This document shows positions 53,693 through 64,000 of a stretch of 64,000 bases of DNA, one piece after another. The notes under the pieces are model-generated. The model did not search any database. It was not told the origin of the DNA and saw nothing but the letters and a program-made list of their open reading frames with translations. The stretch's first letter is position 1, and each line of letters starts with the position of its first letter. Made by a program: the position numbers and the translations under genes. This stretch comes from Prosapia bicincta (taxonomy: Eukaryota > Arthropoda > Insecta > Hemiptera > Cercopidae), in the NCBI GenBank assembly GCA_036971475.1, contig JBAIZL010000006.1:93297765-93361764 (forward strand), written 5' to 3'.

Positions 53693-55725
53693 ATGTTTTA
53701 TTGGTGGAATGTAGGTACTAAGTCCAACACGTTCCGTTTTTTTACTGAGGTCACAGCCCGCTACCTACAGTACAAAAGGTCTAAAGGGACAAGCTCAAGA
53801 TGGGACACTCCTTCATTTTCTCCCAGGTGTAATCTCAGTAGCAAAGAACTCAATATACTCATTCAGAGTTCCCTCTTAGACAATTTTGTATGGTTCTTCT
53901 TTCAAGTACCGAAGTTGTTTAATCTTGTGACAAGTTATTTGATCACCCACAGTTTTTTTCTTCTTCTTGTGATGGTTTGTTCTAGGTTGGCTGTTGAGTT
54001 AATGTTCTCCCTCCGTTTAACATGAAGTAAATAGGGGTTTTTACATTTTGATTTCACTACTGCATCGAACCACTCTTGAGGAAAATTCGCACTATTAGGG
54101 AAGAAAAAATGTTCACTGGTCATGAACTTTGATCATTTACCTTAATGCTTGTCCCTTCCTCTTAAAAAAACTTCATGCACATCAGTGCACTTTTATGTTA
54201 CGGTTCTGTTCTCCGCAACTGTCACTGGACATAATTACATGGTTACTATTTTCAGAAACCTTGTTGCAAAAGTGTTCTACCAAAGAAGATACAATTTGTG
54301 AACCACAGGAGGTCACCATTTTGCCTCAAGCGTACATGTACGCTGAGTTACTGGACTATTCATGATAGCCTACATTTTAAACATACTTGCTACCCTTTTA
54401 GTATGCAATAGAGCACGTAAGAGTTGGAAAGGCGAGAGCCTTTTGAAGATCAAAAGCAACAAGCAGCCTTTATGGAGTTTGTATACACAGGGTGACTGAA
54501 AAAAACCGAACGTATTTTAAATTACCATTACTCATTTATTATGTTGTTAATTAGAACTTATAATACATTTAAATATCTATCTACATTTAGCATTTACGTC
54601 CAAAAAAAAAAAAAGAAAAAATTCAACAGCTCATATCTTAAGACCTTGGAATATCACCAAAACGCGAAATGAGCCTTCCTGGAAACATGTGACGCACCAT
54701 GCCCACTGCATTTCGAGAAGTGTGTTCAGTGGTGCCAACTAGCTGGAAGTAAACATTGTGTTTGTTGAGTAAACAGAACCATTTAAATGGAATGAGCGCC
54801 ATCACTCGTGATAGTTTTTTCTTGTTCTACAAACAATACTTACATACAAGTCCTCTTGCGGGTTATAATCTCGTTCTTTTAACATCTGAATCACGCATAT
54901 CTTGTATTAATGAAATAATGTCTTTTGCAAAATTGTTTACAAGTTAGGGCTAATTCAAGTGCGTTTTCTTGATGACTGACTTGGGCTACGAATCAAAGCT
55001 TGCCTAACCAGTTCAGTATTTTGCGGTTCCTACCAGATTAGTTTCGACCAGGAGACTTGTTTTTTAAAAATATTTTCTGTTCTCAAGTTGTTAACCCAAC
55101 TGATAATCGTATCCCTTATGGGAATGATATCATGGTGTCCAAGTTGAAAGTGAACAAGCCGCTGCATAGCTGTGATACTATTTCTCACTTATGCATCATA
55201 GGCAAACATATGCCATGTGCAGAGGCCAGCGGTCATCCCTTCCTTCCAAACAACGGTGTGTGTATTAGCCATTTCAAAAACGTCTGGTTTTTCGGTCACC
55301 CTTTACATGTTTGATGTTAATTCTAAACACATTAGACAATTTCTGTTGTCCGTGGCTTTATGGCATTAATCATATGAAAGTACTTAAGTTTTCTTATTTA
55401 CTACTGAAAAAAATTTTCATTTTTTATTTGTGGGAAAATATTTATTTTGTCATTTGGAGAGGAGGAATTTTATTTAAATATTTTTTGGAGGCAGTAACCA
55501 ATTCACTTACAGCATTATTTCTACAGAATGGAGAAATATCGTTAGCCAAGAGATCTTCAAAATTGTATAAAAAACAAATAACTATTTCCTTTTTGACTTC
55601 TTGTGATACAAGTGAAAATACTTTAGTATGTCATGGTCTTTCTGGACAAACCTGGATATCAAGGATTGTGTATTTGACTTCAAATTGAATTTGTTGCTTC
55701 TCTTTATTAGTTGTTTTAAAAATTT
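53693..55725 (-). mobile_element. Possible decayed DNA transposon (unit 2), unclassified
   Basis: Unit 2 copy of 41840-43870, with small indels (for example a 3-base loss near 54297 and a 4-base loss near 55234). Classification is as weak as for unit 1. Confidence 0.25.
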
Positions 55726-56739
55726 TGGTGAGGTGTGTAGATGGACTCAATATACGTCAACATATAGAAGACAGGGGATTGAATTTATTTTTCTATTAGT
55801 AAATTCATACAGATTAATTTTTCTTCACTTTTTCATAACAAATGGTTTATTGAAAGAGTTAATTATAAATATATGAAGGATATGGGAAAAGAATTTTTCG
55901 TAACACATCAATGACTTGTCCTAGAAGAGGCAATCCTTTGGTCTGATTGGTCAAACAATATTCTCTTATATTTTATGGTAAGAAAATTATTTACATAGGA
56001 CCAAATGCGGCATTCATCCCTTGAATTTGAAATGAAAAATGTTAACTTGAATATTCCTAGAAGACCACACGGATGTATTTAAAAAAGCAAATCTGTGAGT
56101 TCTTTTGATTTATGAGAGTTGCTAAAAAGGTTTTAAACTAAATATTAATTGTTTTTAGTGAACATTTTACAACATGGACAAGTGTGCACACTTCGTTGTT
56201 TTATATAATACATCTGAATAGAAAGACTATTCATCAAACATAAGACAAAATGCAATTACATAAGTGCCTTTAGCAATATTAGTATTGCTAAATAATACTT
56301 TTCCACTATTCTTAAAATTTTGTAACCTCTTGGGTAACCCTCATAAATCAAGGCAACACAAATTTGCTTTTTCAAATGTATCTGTTTGGTTTTACAGAAA
56401 AATTTAAGTTACCTTTTTTCTTTCAAATATTCAAGGGCTGAACGTCACATAAACATCTTTCTTTTTCTACACCTCAAAAGTCATTACAAATAAAAAACTG
56501 ATAACGATTTAGGATTTTAAACACTGAAATAAACAAGGTAATTGTCAACCAGCCTCAAATATTTTTTTTTTTAGAGCACACTGAACTGAAAAACATTGTG
56601 TTAGTACTGTGGTGTTGGGACCATTGCTGGAGTGAATGAGTTAGACTTAACTTTAAAATTAAACTTTTAGTGTGTTTTTGTTACTTATTACACTTTTGCT
56701 ATTACTTGCGACCAGACGTTTTGTTAACTAAAGGTTGTT

Positions 56740-58244
56740 AGTGATTGAAATATAATAGGTCCCCTAAACTACTAGGGATTCTTTTGGATCCGAAACTGCG
56801 ATGGGGTAGTCATATGGAGTATGTTATGGAAAAATGTGTATCAAGACTTAATGCTCTCAAAGCCGTGGCCAGCTGCTATTGGGGCGCCGATACAACTACT
56901 CTAAAGATGTTTTATATTGCCTTCTTGAGATCTAAGGCAACCTATGCATGTGAAGTGTGGGGTTCGATGGCGAGGTCTCACCTGAAAAGACTGCAAACTC
57001 TACAATCTGCTGCAATCCGGTTATGCCTGTGGTGCACCAAAACCACCTCTATAGCAGCAATGGAGATTGAATTGGGAGTTGAACCTATTGGACTCTATAT
57101 CGATAAAAAAATATGGACCAAATACTTGTCAATAAAGGCTCTTACGCCAATCCACCCATTAAGTAACATGGTGTCATATGATTCCAACATAAAGCAGTCA
57201 TTCAGCTATAAAATTAATCAACTGTCCACCAAAATGCCTTGTTTTGTCCCTGTGAAAATTCCGACTTCCTATATGGAGCCCCCAAGTAGATGGCCCAAGA
57301 TAAACATTGCACTTAACCTGCCACATGAGGTGAGCAAGAAAGATCATGTACAACTATTAAAAACAATAACATTAAACATGATTCAATCTCAATACAAAAG
57401 CCACATAAAAATATTCATAGATGGCTGTCTCGACCAGGAGAAGAGCTTATCGGGGGCAGGCTACTATAATGAATCAAACTGAGACTGTTTTTACATCCCA
57501 GCCAATTCCAATTCCAGCATGGACTGAGCTTTTGGCTATAAGTGCAGCCCTGACTAGCTGTGTACATTAAAAATATGCATTCTATCGGATTCAAAAGCCG
57601 CCCTTCAGTCATTGTTAAGTAATTCTACAAGTTCATACTCGTTTCGAATATCAGAAATAAGAAAAACCATCCTAGAACTAATGGACTGCAGGAAGAAATT
57701 AACTCTTCAATGGGTACCTATCCATTGCGGAGTACCCAGAAACGATAAGGCTGACGAAATTGCGAAAATAGCCTCAACCATTGGACCTACAGATGAAGGC
57801 AAACACTCCCTGCTACATTGCAAAAGTGTAAGCAGGGAAGTTTTCCTAAAACTTTGGTGTGAAAATTGGGAAAAAGAGTCTACTACAACTTTACCAGAAC
57901 CACCAGTCGAGGATAAATATAGGGAAGTAGCACGATCAACAGCATCTTTTGCTGCCAGAGCAAGAACCGGCCATCTGGTGACAGAGGAGTACCTATTTCG
58001 TTTTAATCTCACAGAGTCTCCGTTGTGTGCGCTCTGTGGTGTGGAGAGCGAAACAATTGAACACATCCTGCTGAACTGCCCTTACTCATTACCTACAAGA
58101 GACATCCTCAGACCAATTGTGACAAAGTGGCAAGATATTCTAGTTAAGAAGAACCTGTGGGCGATAGCATCATATATATATCGTGGCCATCGGCTACAGT
58201 TGAGCTGCACGCCTGCACGATGAAGTAAAAGTAAGAAGAAGTAA
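56740..58244 (+). mobile_element. 5'-truncated LINE with 15-bp target duplication (unit 2)
   Basis: Unit 2 copy of 44887-46388, flanked by TAACTAAAGGTTGTT at 56725-56739 and 58245-58259. The 3' run has four extra bases (GTAAGTAACT). Confidence 0.92.
56745..58223 (+). pseudogene. LINE ORF2 C-terminal part (unit 2)
   Basis: Unit 2 copy of 44892-46370, with the same internal stop after NESN. It differs at a few residues (IRLCLWCTK here, IWLCLGCTK in unit 1; FIDGC here, FTDGC in unit 1; ADEIAK here, ADKIAK in unit 1). The FTDG-to-FIDG change is at the RNase H catalytic segment. The shared stop shows the element was already dead before duplication. Confidence 0.85.
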
Positions 58245-60149
58245 GTAACTAAAGGTTGTTGAATTGTTAACTTACACTTGGAGGAAACGTTTTCGCCTTA
58301 TGACTTTTTCAGCCTCCTGAAGAAATCGTAAGACAAAAACGTTTCCTCCAAGTGTAAGTTAACAATTTAACAACCTTTAGTTAACAAAAAGTCTGGTTGC
58401 AAGTAATAGCAAAAGTGTAATAAGTAATTAACAACCAGCTCGTCATGAACAGCAACAAGATTTCGGTATTTTTGTTTCTACAGTACAAATAAACTCAGCA
58501 CCACATTTGGCACATTTTGTATATGGGAATAGAGAAAAATTATGGCAACATGTGGATAGGTTCAGTATAAGATTTGGATTCAACCAATTTGTATATTAAA
58601 TACAAGTAATTAATACTTGGAGTTAAGTATTTAAAGAAGCCTTTAAATAGTTAGTAAACAGTTAGAATAATTAGTAAAACTTGTTCGTCTTGACTGATAA
58701 TCATTATGTTTATATTTAAAACACTTGATGACTAAAATCACATTCTAACCTTATCTCTTGGCAGTAGCAAGTTAAACAATGCATGTTTCAATTGATTTAC
58801 CTTGCCATGTTGTAATAGATGTTTCTTAAGAACAAAAAATACTACAACTTCTGAACAATTGATTTAATTTTATTATCTTGCAGATAGTTTCAAGCACTTC
58901 AACAATGTGCTGATACACCAATAAAAACTAGAATCTAAAAGTATACAAGCTCAAATTTTATAAACTAATAAAATATACGTAAACCATTTAAACGCTTAGC
59001 ATTAAACCATTAAGTGCTTTTTAGGAACATAACATTTGTTACGAAAAGTCGATTCCACTCATTAAAAATTTGCAATTTCTCAGTCTCATATTTGTTAATA
59101 ATACAATAGTTGGTCTAAAGCCTGTAATAGGTCACTGTTACAATAATATTAATAGTTAGGATAAGTGCCTTCAAGCAAGTGATATAAATTGAAAACTAAC
59201 TCTACATGTAACATATCATGTTCTCGGTATTAATTAATGGATTGGGCTTTTATTTTAATATTATAATAACAACTATAAAAAAAAATTATTTTCAACTAAT
59301 AATCAAATGATGTAAAAAATGTATTGTGTTAAAAAAAAATCATTATAACAATTTTATTTGTACTACAATATAATCTAGGAAGAAACTCTGTGATCCAATG
59401 TTGAGTTAAAAACAAATATGGTAAATGAACTAGAGGTTAACCTACTTAGATCAACAAAGAACATTTTTATTTATTTTAATTACTTTTTGTAACATAATTA
59501 CAATTAATGGAAATATATATAAATACACATGACAGAATCTCAATATTAAGTGGCAAAATAGAGAGCGAATTTCCTTACAATTTTCCTCAGTATGTAGTAT
59601 ATGGTGTTGGACTATTATTTTTGTTTGTTACTATTTATTCGCTTTCAATTTTTTCATTTCTAATTTATGAAGCTGATGTGGTCTATATCTCATTCTATGC
59701 ACATCTTGTAATGCTTCATTACTGCAAGGAACCTGTGTCTTATAATTTAATATAAGTCTTCAAGTAATAGATATTTGGCTATTGGAAAAATGCTGGATTT
59801 CAAACATGTAGTCATTTAGTTAGAATCTAACAGACATCAACTTTATTAAAATTTATTAACTAATAAAATTTGAAAAAAACTGTTCTAACATAAATGATCA
59901 TCCACTACAGGTTAAAAAAATGTATTCAATTTTCATTGGATGAATAAAAACGTATGTTATTAACGACTGAAAATTTGTACAAGATATATTTAAGGAGAAA
60001 GTGTGAACTAATAGCAGGAACTGAAAAATAGTCACCAAGGACAGGCAAATATTAGCAATAACAAAAATAAAACCTTGGATCATGAAAAAAATCATTAATC
60101 AATGGAAATGATGTCAAAATAAATATTTGACTAACTAGTTATAACTGTC

Positions 60150-60715
60150 TAGATCAGACGTGGCCAAAATGTTTGTCCCAAAGGGAAAAGAGCTATTTTC
60201 ATAAGGCGAAAAATATTGGGTATAGTTGAAAAAATGTTGATTACAAAAAAGATTCAGTTCAGAAAACAAAATTTTATTATGTAGGTGATAAGTACAACAA
60301 TAAAAAACTAATGTGATGTGTTGAAGTGTTTTGCAATGCTTACTAACTTCTTATGACGGACTCTATTTGTACTTGTAGTAGCTATTTCAATATATCCTCC
60401 AAATGAAATTTATTCAGTCTTGGTGGATATACTTTTGTTTAGATTCATTTAAAAAAAGGTCTGTTCACAAATATAAGTTGGGCTTAAGAGTACTAAAATT
60501 TCTTGATAATTTTTGTTAAATTTCCATGATTCGATGGCTTGTACATCGATGATAATAAGTCATCCATTGTAAAATACTTAAATTGTATATTATCATCTAC
60601 ATGTACAGAAAATTGTTTCAAATAATAGATGAAATTTTATCAACTCTTTTGAAGCAATCGAATTGCTGCTCAAAAACCATCATTAGTGTATAAAATTTCA
60701 TTGACTTGTTAGAAC
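60150..60715 (-). mobile_element. hAT transposon relic
   Basis: The minus strand reads TYICEQTFF and, across frameshifts, MNLNK...IEIATTSTNRVRHKKLVS (about 60475-60330), the C-terminal region of hAT-5/GTF2IRD2-like transposases. SWKFNKNYQEILVLLSP precedes it (about 60530-60480). The end near 60158 reads CAGACGTGGCCAAA, like a hAT terminus. The other end was not found. Confidence 0.5.
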
Positions 60716-61436
60716 CCAAGAAAATTTACAAACCGGCTCATATTAGAGAGATGTTCAAATATTTTATTAATTCCTGTAAGAAACACTATACGTCTAAGGA
60801 GAAGGTAACATTCAAGATGCTAAACAAGCAAATTCCTTCAGTAAAAAGGTTTTACTCCAATAACAAAAAGGACGTATCGGAAATTTAAAATTTAAATATA
60901 AAAAGAAAGTAAGTTGAAAGAAGTTCAGTGATTAGTGAATAGTTTTCTGATCAGTTTGAAAAAAATATTCTGTTTTTTAAATAGTGGTCTTTAACAATCA
61001 TCATATTAGTTGTTTGGCAATCCAATAAAATCTGAAAAATGTTTTCAACCTTTGGTAAGAATCAAGATTCAAAAAGTCAAAATATGTTAACATTTTTTTT
61101 TTTTTTATGAGAAACAGGTTTGAAACTCTAAAAAAGAATATTTTCGTATAAAAATATTTTATGAAAATTTAGCATTACTGAGATGTTTGAATATTCATTA
61201 AATAGGGCCTATGTTAAAAATGTCATCTTACATGAAAGCCAGATGAATACATTATATTACTAAGAATATTATGTACATATTTGTATAAAGAAATAATATC
61301 AACTTAAAAAATCTTCGTCGTCTAGGAATGTTATTTATAGTAAGTAAAATTACTACAAAAAAATTTAATGAAAATGAAGTAATTTGACCAAACATCCCAT
61401 TAATAACTGTATGAAGCAACTGTGGCGTAATGTTTA
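60716..61436. other. AT-rich sequence, unassigned small frame
   Basis: A 60-codon plus-strand frame (60706-60888, lysine-rich, with FKMLNKQIPSVKRFYSNNKK) is not recognised. It follows directly on the hAT relic. Otherwise nothing was seen. Confidence 0.3.
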
Positions 61437-62161
61437 TTTTTAAATAAATAAAACCTCTAAACCACAAGTAACATTTATTTAAACCTTATGTACATTTCGA
61501 TTGCCCAGCAATCATCTTCAGAGGTATTTAAAAAATACAACTAACTTTAAACAACATAATACAACTAATATATAGGCATAAACTGGCAACTACTTCGCCA
61601 CGCCCCTTATTTAAAAAACTAGTACGACCAATCACGTTGCAGTAAAATCCCCCTCTACAACTTGGTCCGGTCTTCCCCCTCTCATGGTGAAGAGTTACCG
61701 TTACAACTATTTTAATTTTACTAAAAAACAATAATATTACTTATTAACAAAGTTATAACTATCTCCTAATTAATGAATATAACTGAGATTTAAAGGGCCT
61801 ATCCCTAAATCTCAGTTATATTCATTAATTAGGAGATAGTTATAACTTTGTTAATAAGTAATATTATTGTTTTTTAGTAAAATTAAAATAGTTGTAACGG
61901 TAACTCTTCACCACGAGAGGGGGAAGACCGGACCAAGTTGTAGAGGGGGATTTTACTGCAACGTGATTGGTCGTACTAGTTTTTTAAATAAGGGGCGTGG
62001 CGAAGTAGTTGCCAGTTTATGCCTATATATTAGTTGTATTATGTTGTTTAAAGTTAGTTGTATTTTTTAAATACCTCTGAAGATGATTGCTGGGCAATCG
62101 AAATGTACATAAGGTTTAAATAAATGTTACTTGTGGTTTAGAGGTTTTATTTATTTAAAAA
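61437..62161. repeat. Near-perfect 725-bp palindrome (foldback element)
   Basis: Arms 61437-61792 and 61806-62161 are reverse complements around a 13-base loop. An identical 67-codon frame appears at 61528-61731 (minus) and 61867-62070 (plus); these are mirror images, not genes. Coordinates sum to a constant across the arms, so there are no indels. One visible mismatch is CATGGTGAAG against the complement of CTTCACCACG. The outer part has the CTCTGAAGATGATTGC hairpin block shared with other repeats here. Confidence 0.97.
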
Positions 62162-64000
62162 TCCCATTAATATTTAATGAGTTAAATCAAAAGAATTCTA
62201 ATTACAACAATCATAATACTCATGTACAAAGACAAATTATTTTCTAATATTTCTAATTATTTTACAGAAGGAAATTTAAAACTTTGACGTCTGAATTATT
62301 AGTTTTTTTTCAGTTATACCATCTGTATTTTGTTATTTCAGATGCCTGACAATTTTTAATGATTTAGAAAGAAATTACTGATTACATGTCAGTATCACAC
62401 TACAGTTCATGTATAATTAAAGGTTAAAATCCAGAGAATTTAATGATACATATGACTTTTTTTCTTTACATGTAACTGAACTTAGTATGGCAATTTATCT
62501 ATAATTATAATTAAAATATTCAAGAACATCTGTATATTAACAGTTATTCAAAATACAACACACAGAATTACAATCATATTAAAAGATCATACAACTCAAC
62601 AAAATTTCAATTTTGAACATACCCATATTTAAAGGAAGTAAAAAAAAATGCTGGAAAAATGTAATAAGTACAAAAATTAAAATAGATAAGAATACAAACA
62701 CATGATATCAGATTTTCACTTGTCTTATTGATGCTGTATAAATATAGTTCACGTCAAACTTTACTTCATAATGTTAATTATAAACATAATAAAAATTAAA
62801 TGATTAAAAGTGTAATGTTTTTCTTGTCAATTTGTAGGCCTTTTCAATACAATGACAGCTAAACTTTTACAAAAATAGAAATTCATCTACGTTCTATAAG
62901 CTTTTTTTTTAAAGCAAACTTTATTATCATAACCTACTTTCAATATAGAATATTATATAAGAAATTGTAGTCTTAGGCCGAAATTGACATGTCTTTTGTG
63001 AAAAAATAGCTGAATCATTTCCTCTATAAGGATTAAAGTTTGCGTTATTATGGAGCATAATGCAACAATGCTGAAATTTCATTTAAGACTTTATTAATAA
63101 TTATATGGTTTACCAGTCTTTGAAATTTTTACAATCTGTAAAGACAACTTAAACTGACTTTTTGATTTCCAAGATTTTTATTTTACATTTACAATATAAA
63201 TTATTATTGTTATTTCAGTAACAATAAGTTTAAATACAAAAAGGCACAGTTGTATTTTAATTCTAATACTGTACTTATATATTAAAAAAAAACTATATAC
63301 ATAATTAAAAATGGAATAAATATATAAATAAAATGCTGTTTTGTTTTGGAAAAAATAATATCTCAAAAATACATTTATTTTTAATATACAAATACTTCTA
63401 TGTATTTACTACATTAAATTTACTCCAGTCCTAATGGTTATTTTTAAAAGTTAGCGTCTGAACAATTTTCTTGAACAAAAATATGGTTTATAGAAATAAA
63501 TTTCTGATATGTTCATAAGGAAATAGTTTATAAATTTCTTTCTTAACTTGTAGCAGAAGTCAATTATTATTAGTGTTAAGTGTTCTAATTTTAATTTGAT
63601 GTTATATCTTTCTACTATATTTCTAACTCTACAAATGACGAGTTGTTAGAGTATTCATTGCTGTTAAATTATTTAATTTAATAATAAATTATTGATTTTA
63701 GTGAAGGGAAATGTTTTTTCTACCTGATTAAAACATGTAGTCTTTTATTACCAAGAAATTATTTTTTTAGGAATTTTGAAAATAAACAGAATAGCTCAAT
63801 AGGAACCTAACAATATTTATATAATCTTTTACACATAAAAATGTTTAGATTGTTAAAACCAATTATCTTGTTTTAAAATTAGAAGTTTGGTAATCATTTA
63901 AAATTACTATACTAAAGCTACATGAGTTTAATATTTTGAAACTCTTGTATGCAAAACAACATCTGGAAATTTTAAATTATTAAATAAAACATACACTGGT
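62162..64000. other. AT-rich sequence, no feature recognised
   Basis: No gene, element end or structured repeat was recognised in the last 1.8 kb. The 62-codon frame at 63178-63366 is low-complexity. Confidence 0.4.

Larger units (their letters stand above)
56681..58427. repeat. Foldback repeat split by a LINE (unit 2)
   Basis: Unit 2 copy of 44828-46571, with the same outer and inner arms. Confidence 0.85.
48183..60022 (+). repeat. Tandem segmental duplication, unit 2 (11,840 bp)
   Basis: Collinear with 34729-48174. It begins inside the copy of MED4 exon 3 and ends at AACT (60019-60022), where unique sequence begins. It lacks the 1592-bp Tigger-type element. It has no copy of MED4 exons 1 and 2 or of the promoter. 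Confidence 0.95.

Noticed and set aside
61528..62070. Two identical 67-codon ORFs on opposite strands
   Set aside because: They are mirror images created by the palindrome, not duplicated genes.

Overview
This is an AT-rich eukaryotic nuclear window with long introns and dense, decayed transposable elements. The two host genes read most like insect (or other arthropod) orthologues, and the repeat mix (mariner, piggyBac-like, hAT, pogo/Tigger, GIY-YIG Penelope-like elements, RNase-H-bearing LINEs) fits an arthropod. I cannot name the species.

Two conserved genes lie head-to-head. On the minus strand, ten coding exons between 27358 and 3691 rebuild a complete 452-residue SAM50/SAMM50, the Omp85-family beta-barrel core of the mitochondrial outer-membrane sorting and assembly machinery. 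All ten exons join with consistent splice phases, starting from a 7-codon first coding exon. On the plus strand, four coding exons between 30817 and 38398 rebuild a 259-residue Mediator subunit MED4; a 33-nt in-frame candidate cassette exon lies in its second intron. The genes act in unrelated processes (outer-membrane protein assembly and RNA polymerase II transcription). The 3.5 kb between their start codons holds mostly transposon sequence.

Layout. 1-2290: 5' part of a minus-strand LINE (endonuclease open to the window edge, ORF1 with zinc knuckles and one frameshift). 3500-27358: SAM50, its introns filled with a 75-bp minisatellite, a Tigger relic, (TA)n tracts, an inverted-repeat Penelope-like element, a mariner inside a foldback repeat, a LINE relic, a second mariner relic, an 84-bp x4 tandem repeat, a hAT MITE, a Penelope-like relic carrying a piggyBac-type MITE, and pogo/Tigger remains. 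27836-30213: Penelope-like element interrupted by an internally deleted hAT element with a perfect 8-bp target duplication. 30817-38398: MED4, with a hAT MITE in intron 1.

34729-60022 is a head-to-tail tandem duplication with about 12 kb units. It begins inside MED4 exon 3, so the second unit carries a promoterless MED4 3' fragment. Unit 1 alone carries a 1592-bp pogo/Tigger-type insertion; unit 2 keeps the empty TA target. Each unit also carries an inverted pair of Penelope-like ends and a 5'-truncated LINE inserted in a foldback. 60023-64000: a hAT relic, a near-perfect 725-bp palindrome (61437-62161), then AT-rich sequence with no gene I can support.

No tRNA, rRNA or CRISPR was seen, and no bacterial-type operons. 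The most interesting material is structural: the duplication and its templated junction, the empty-site/filled-site pair, the nested insertions with intact target duplications, the repeated foldback architecture of Penelope-like ends, and two short candidate exons in MED4 introns.
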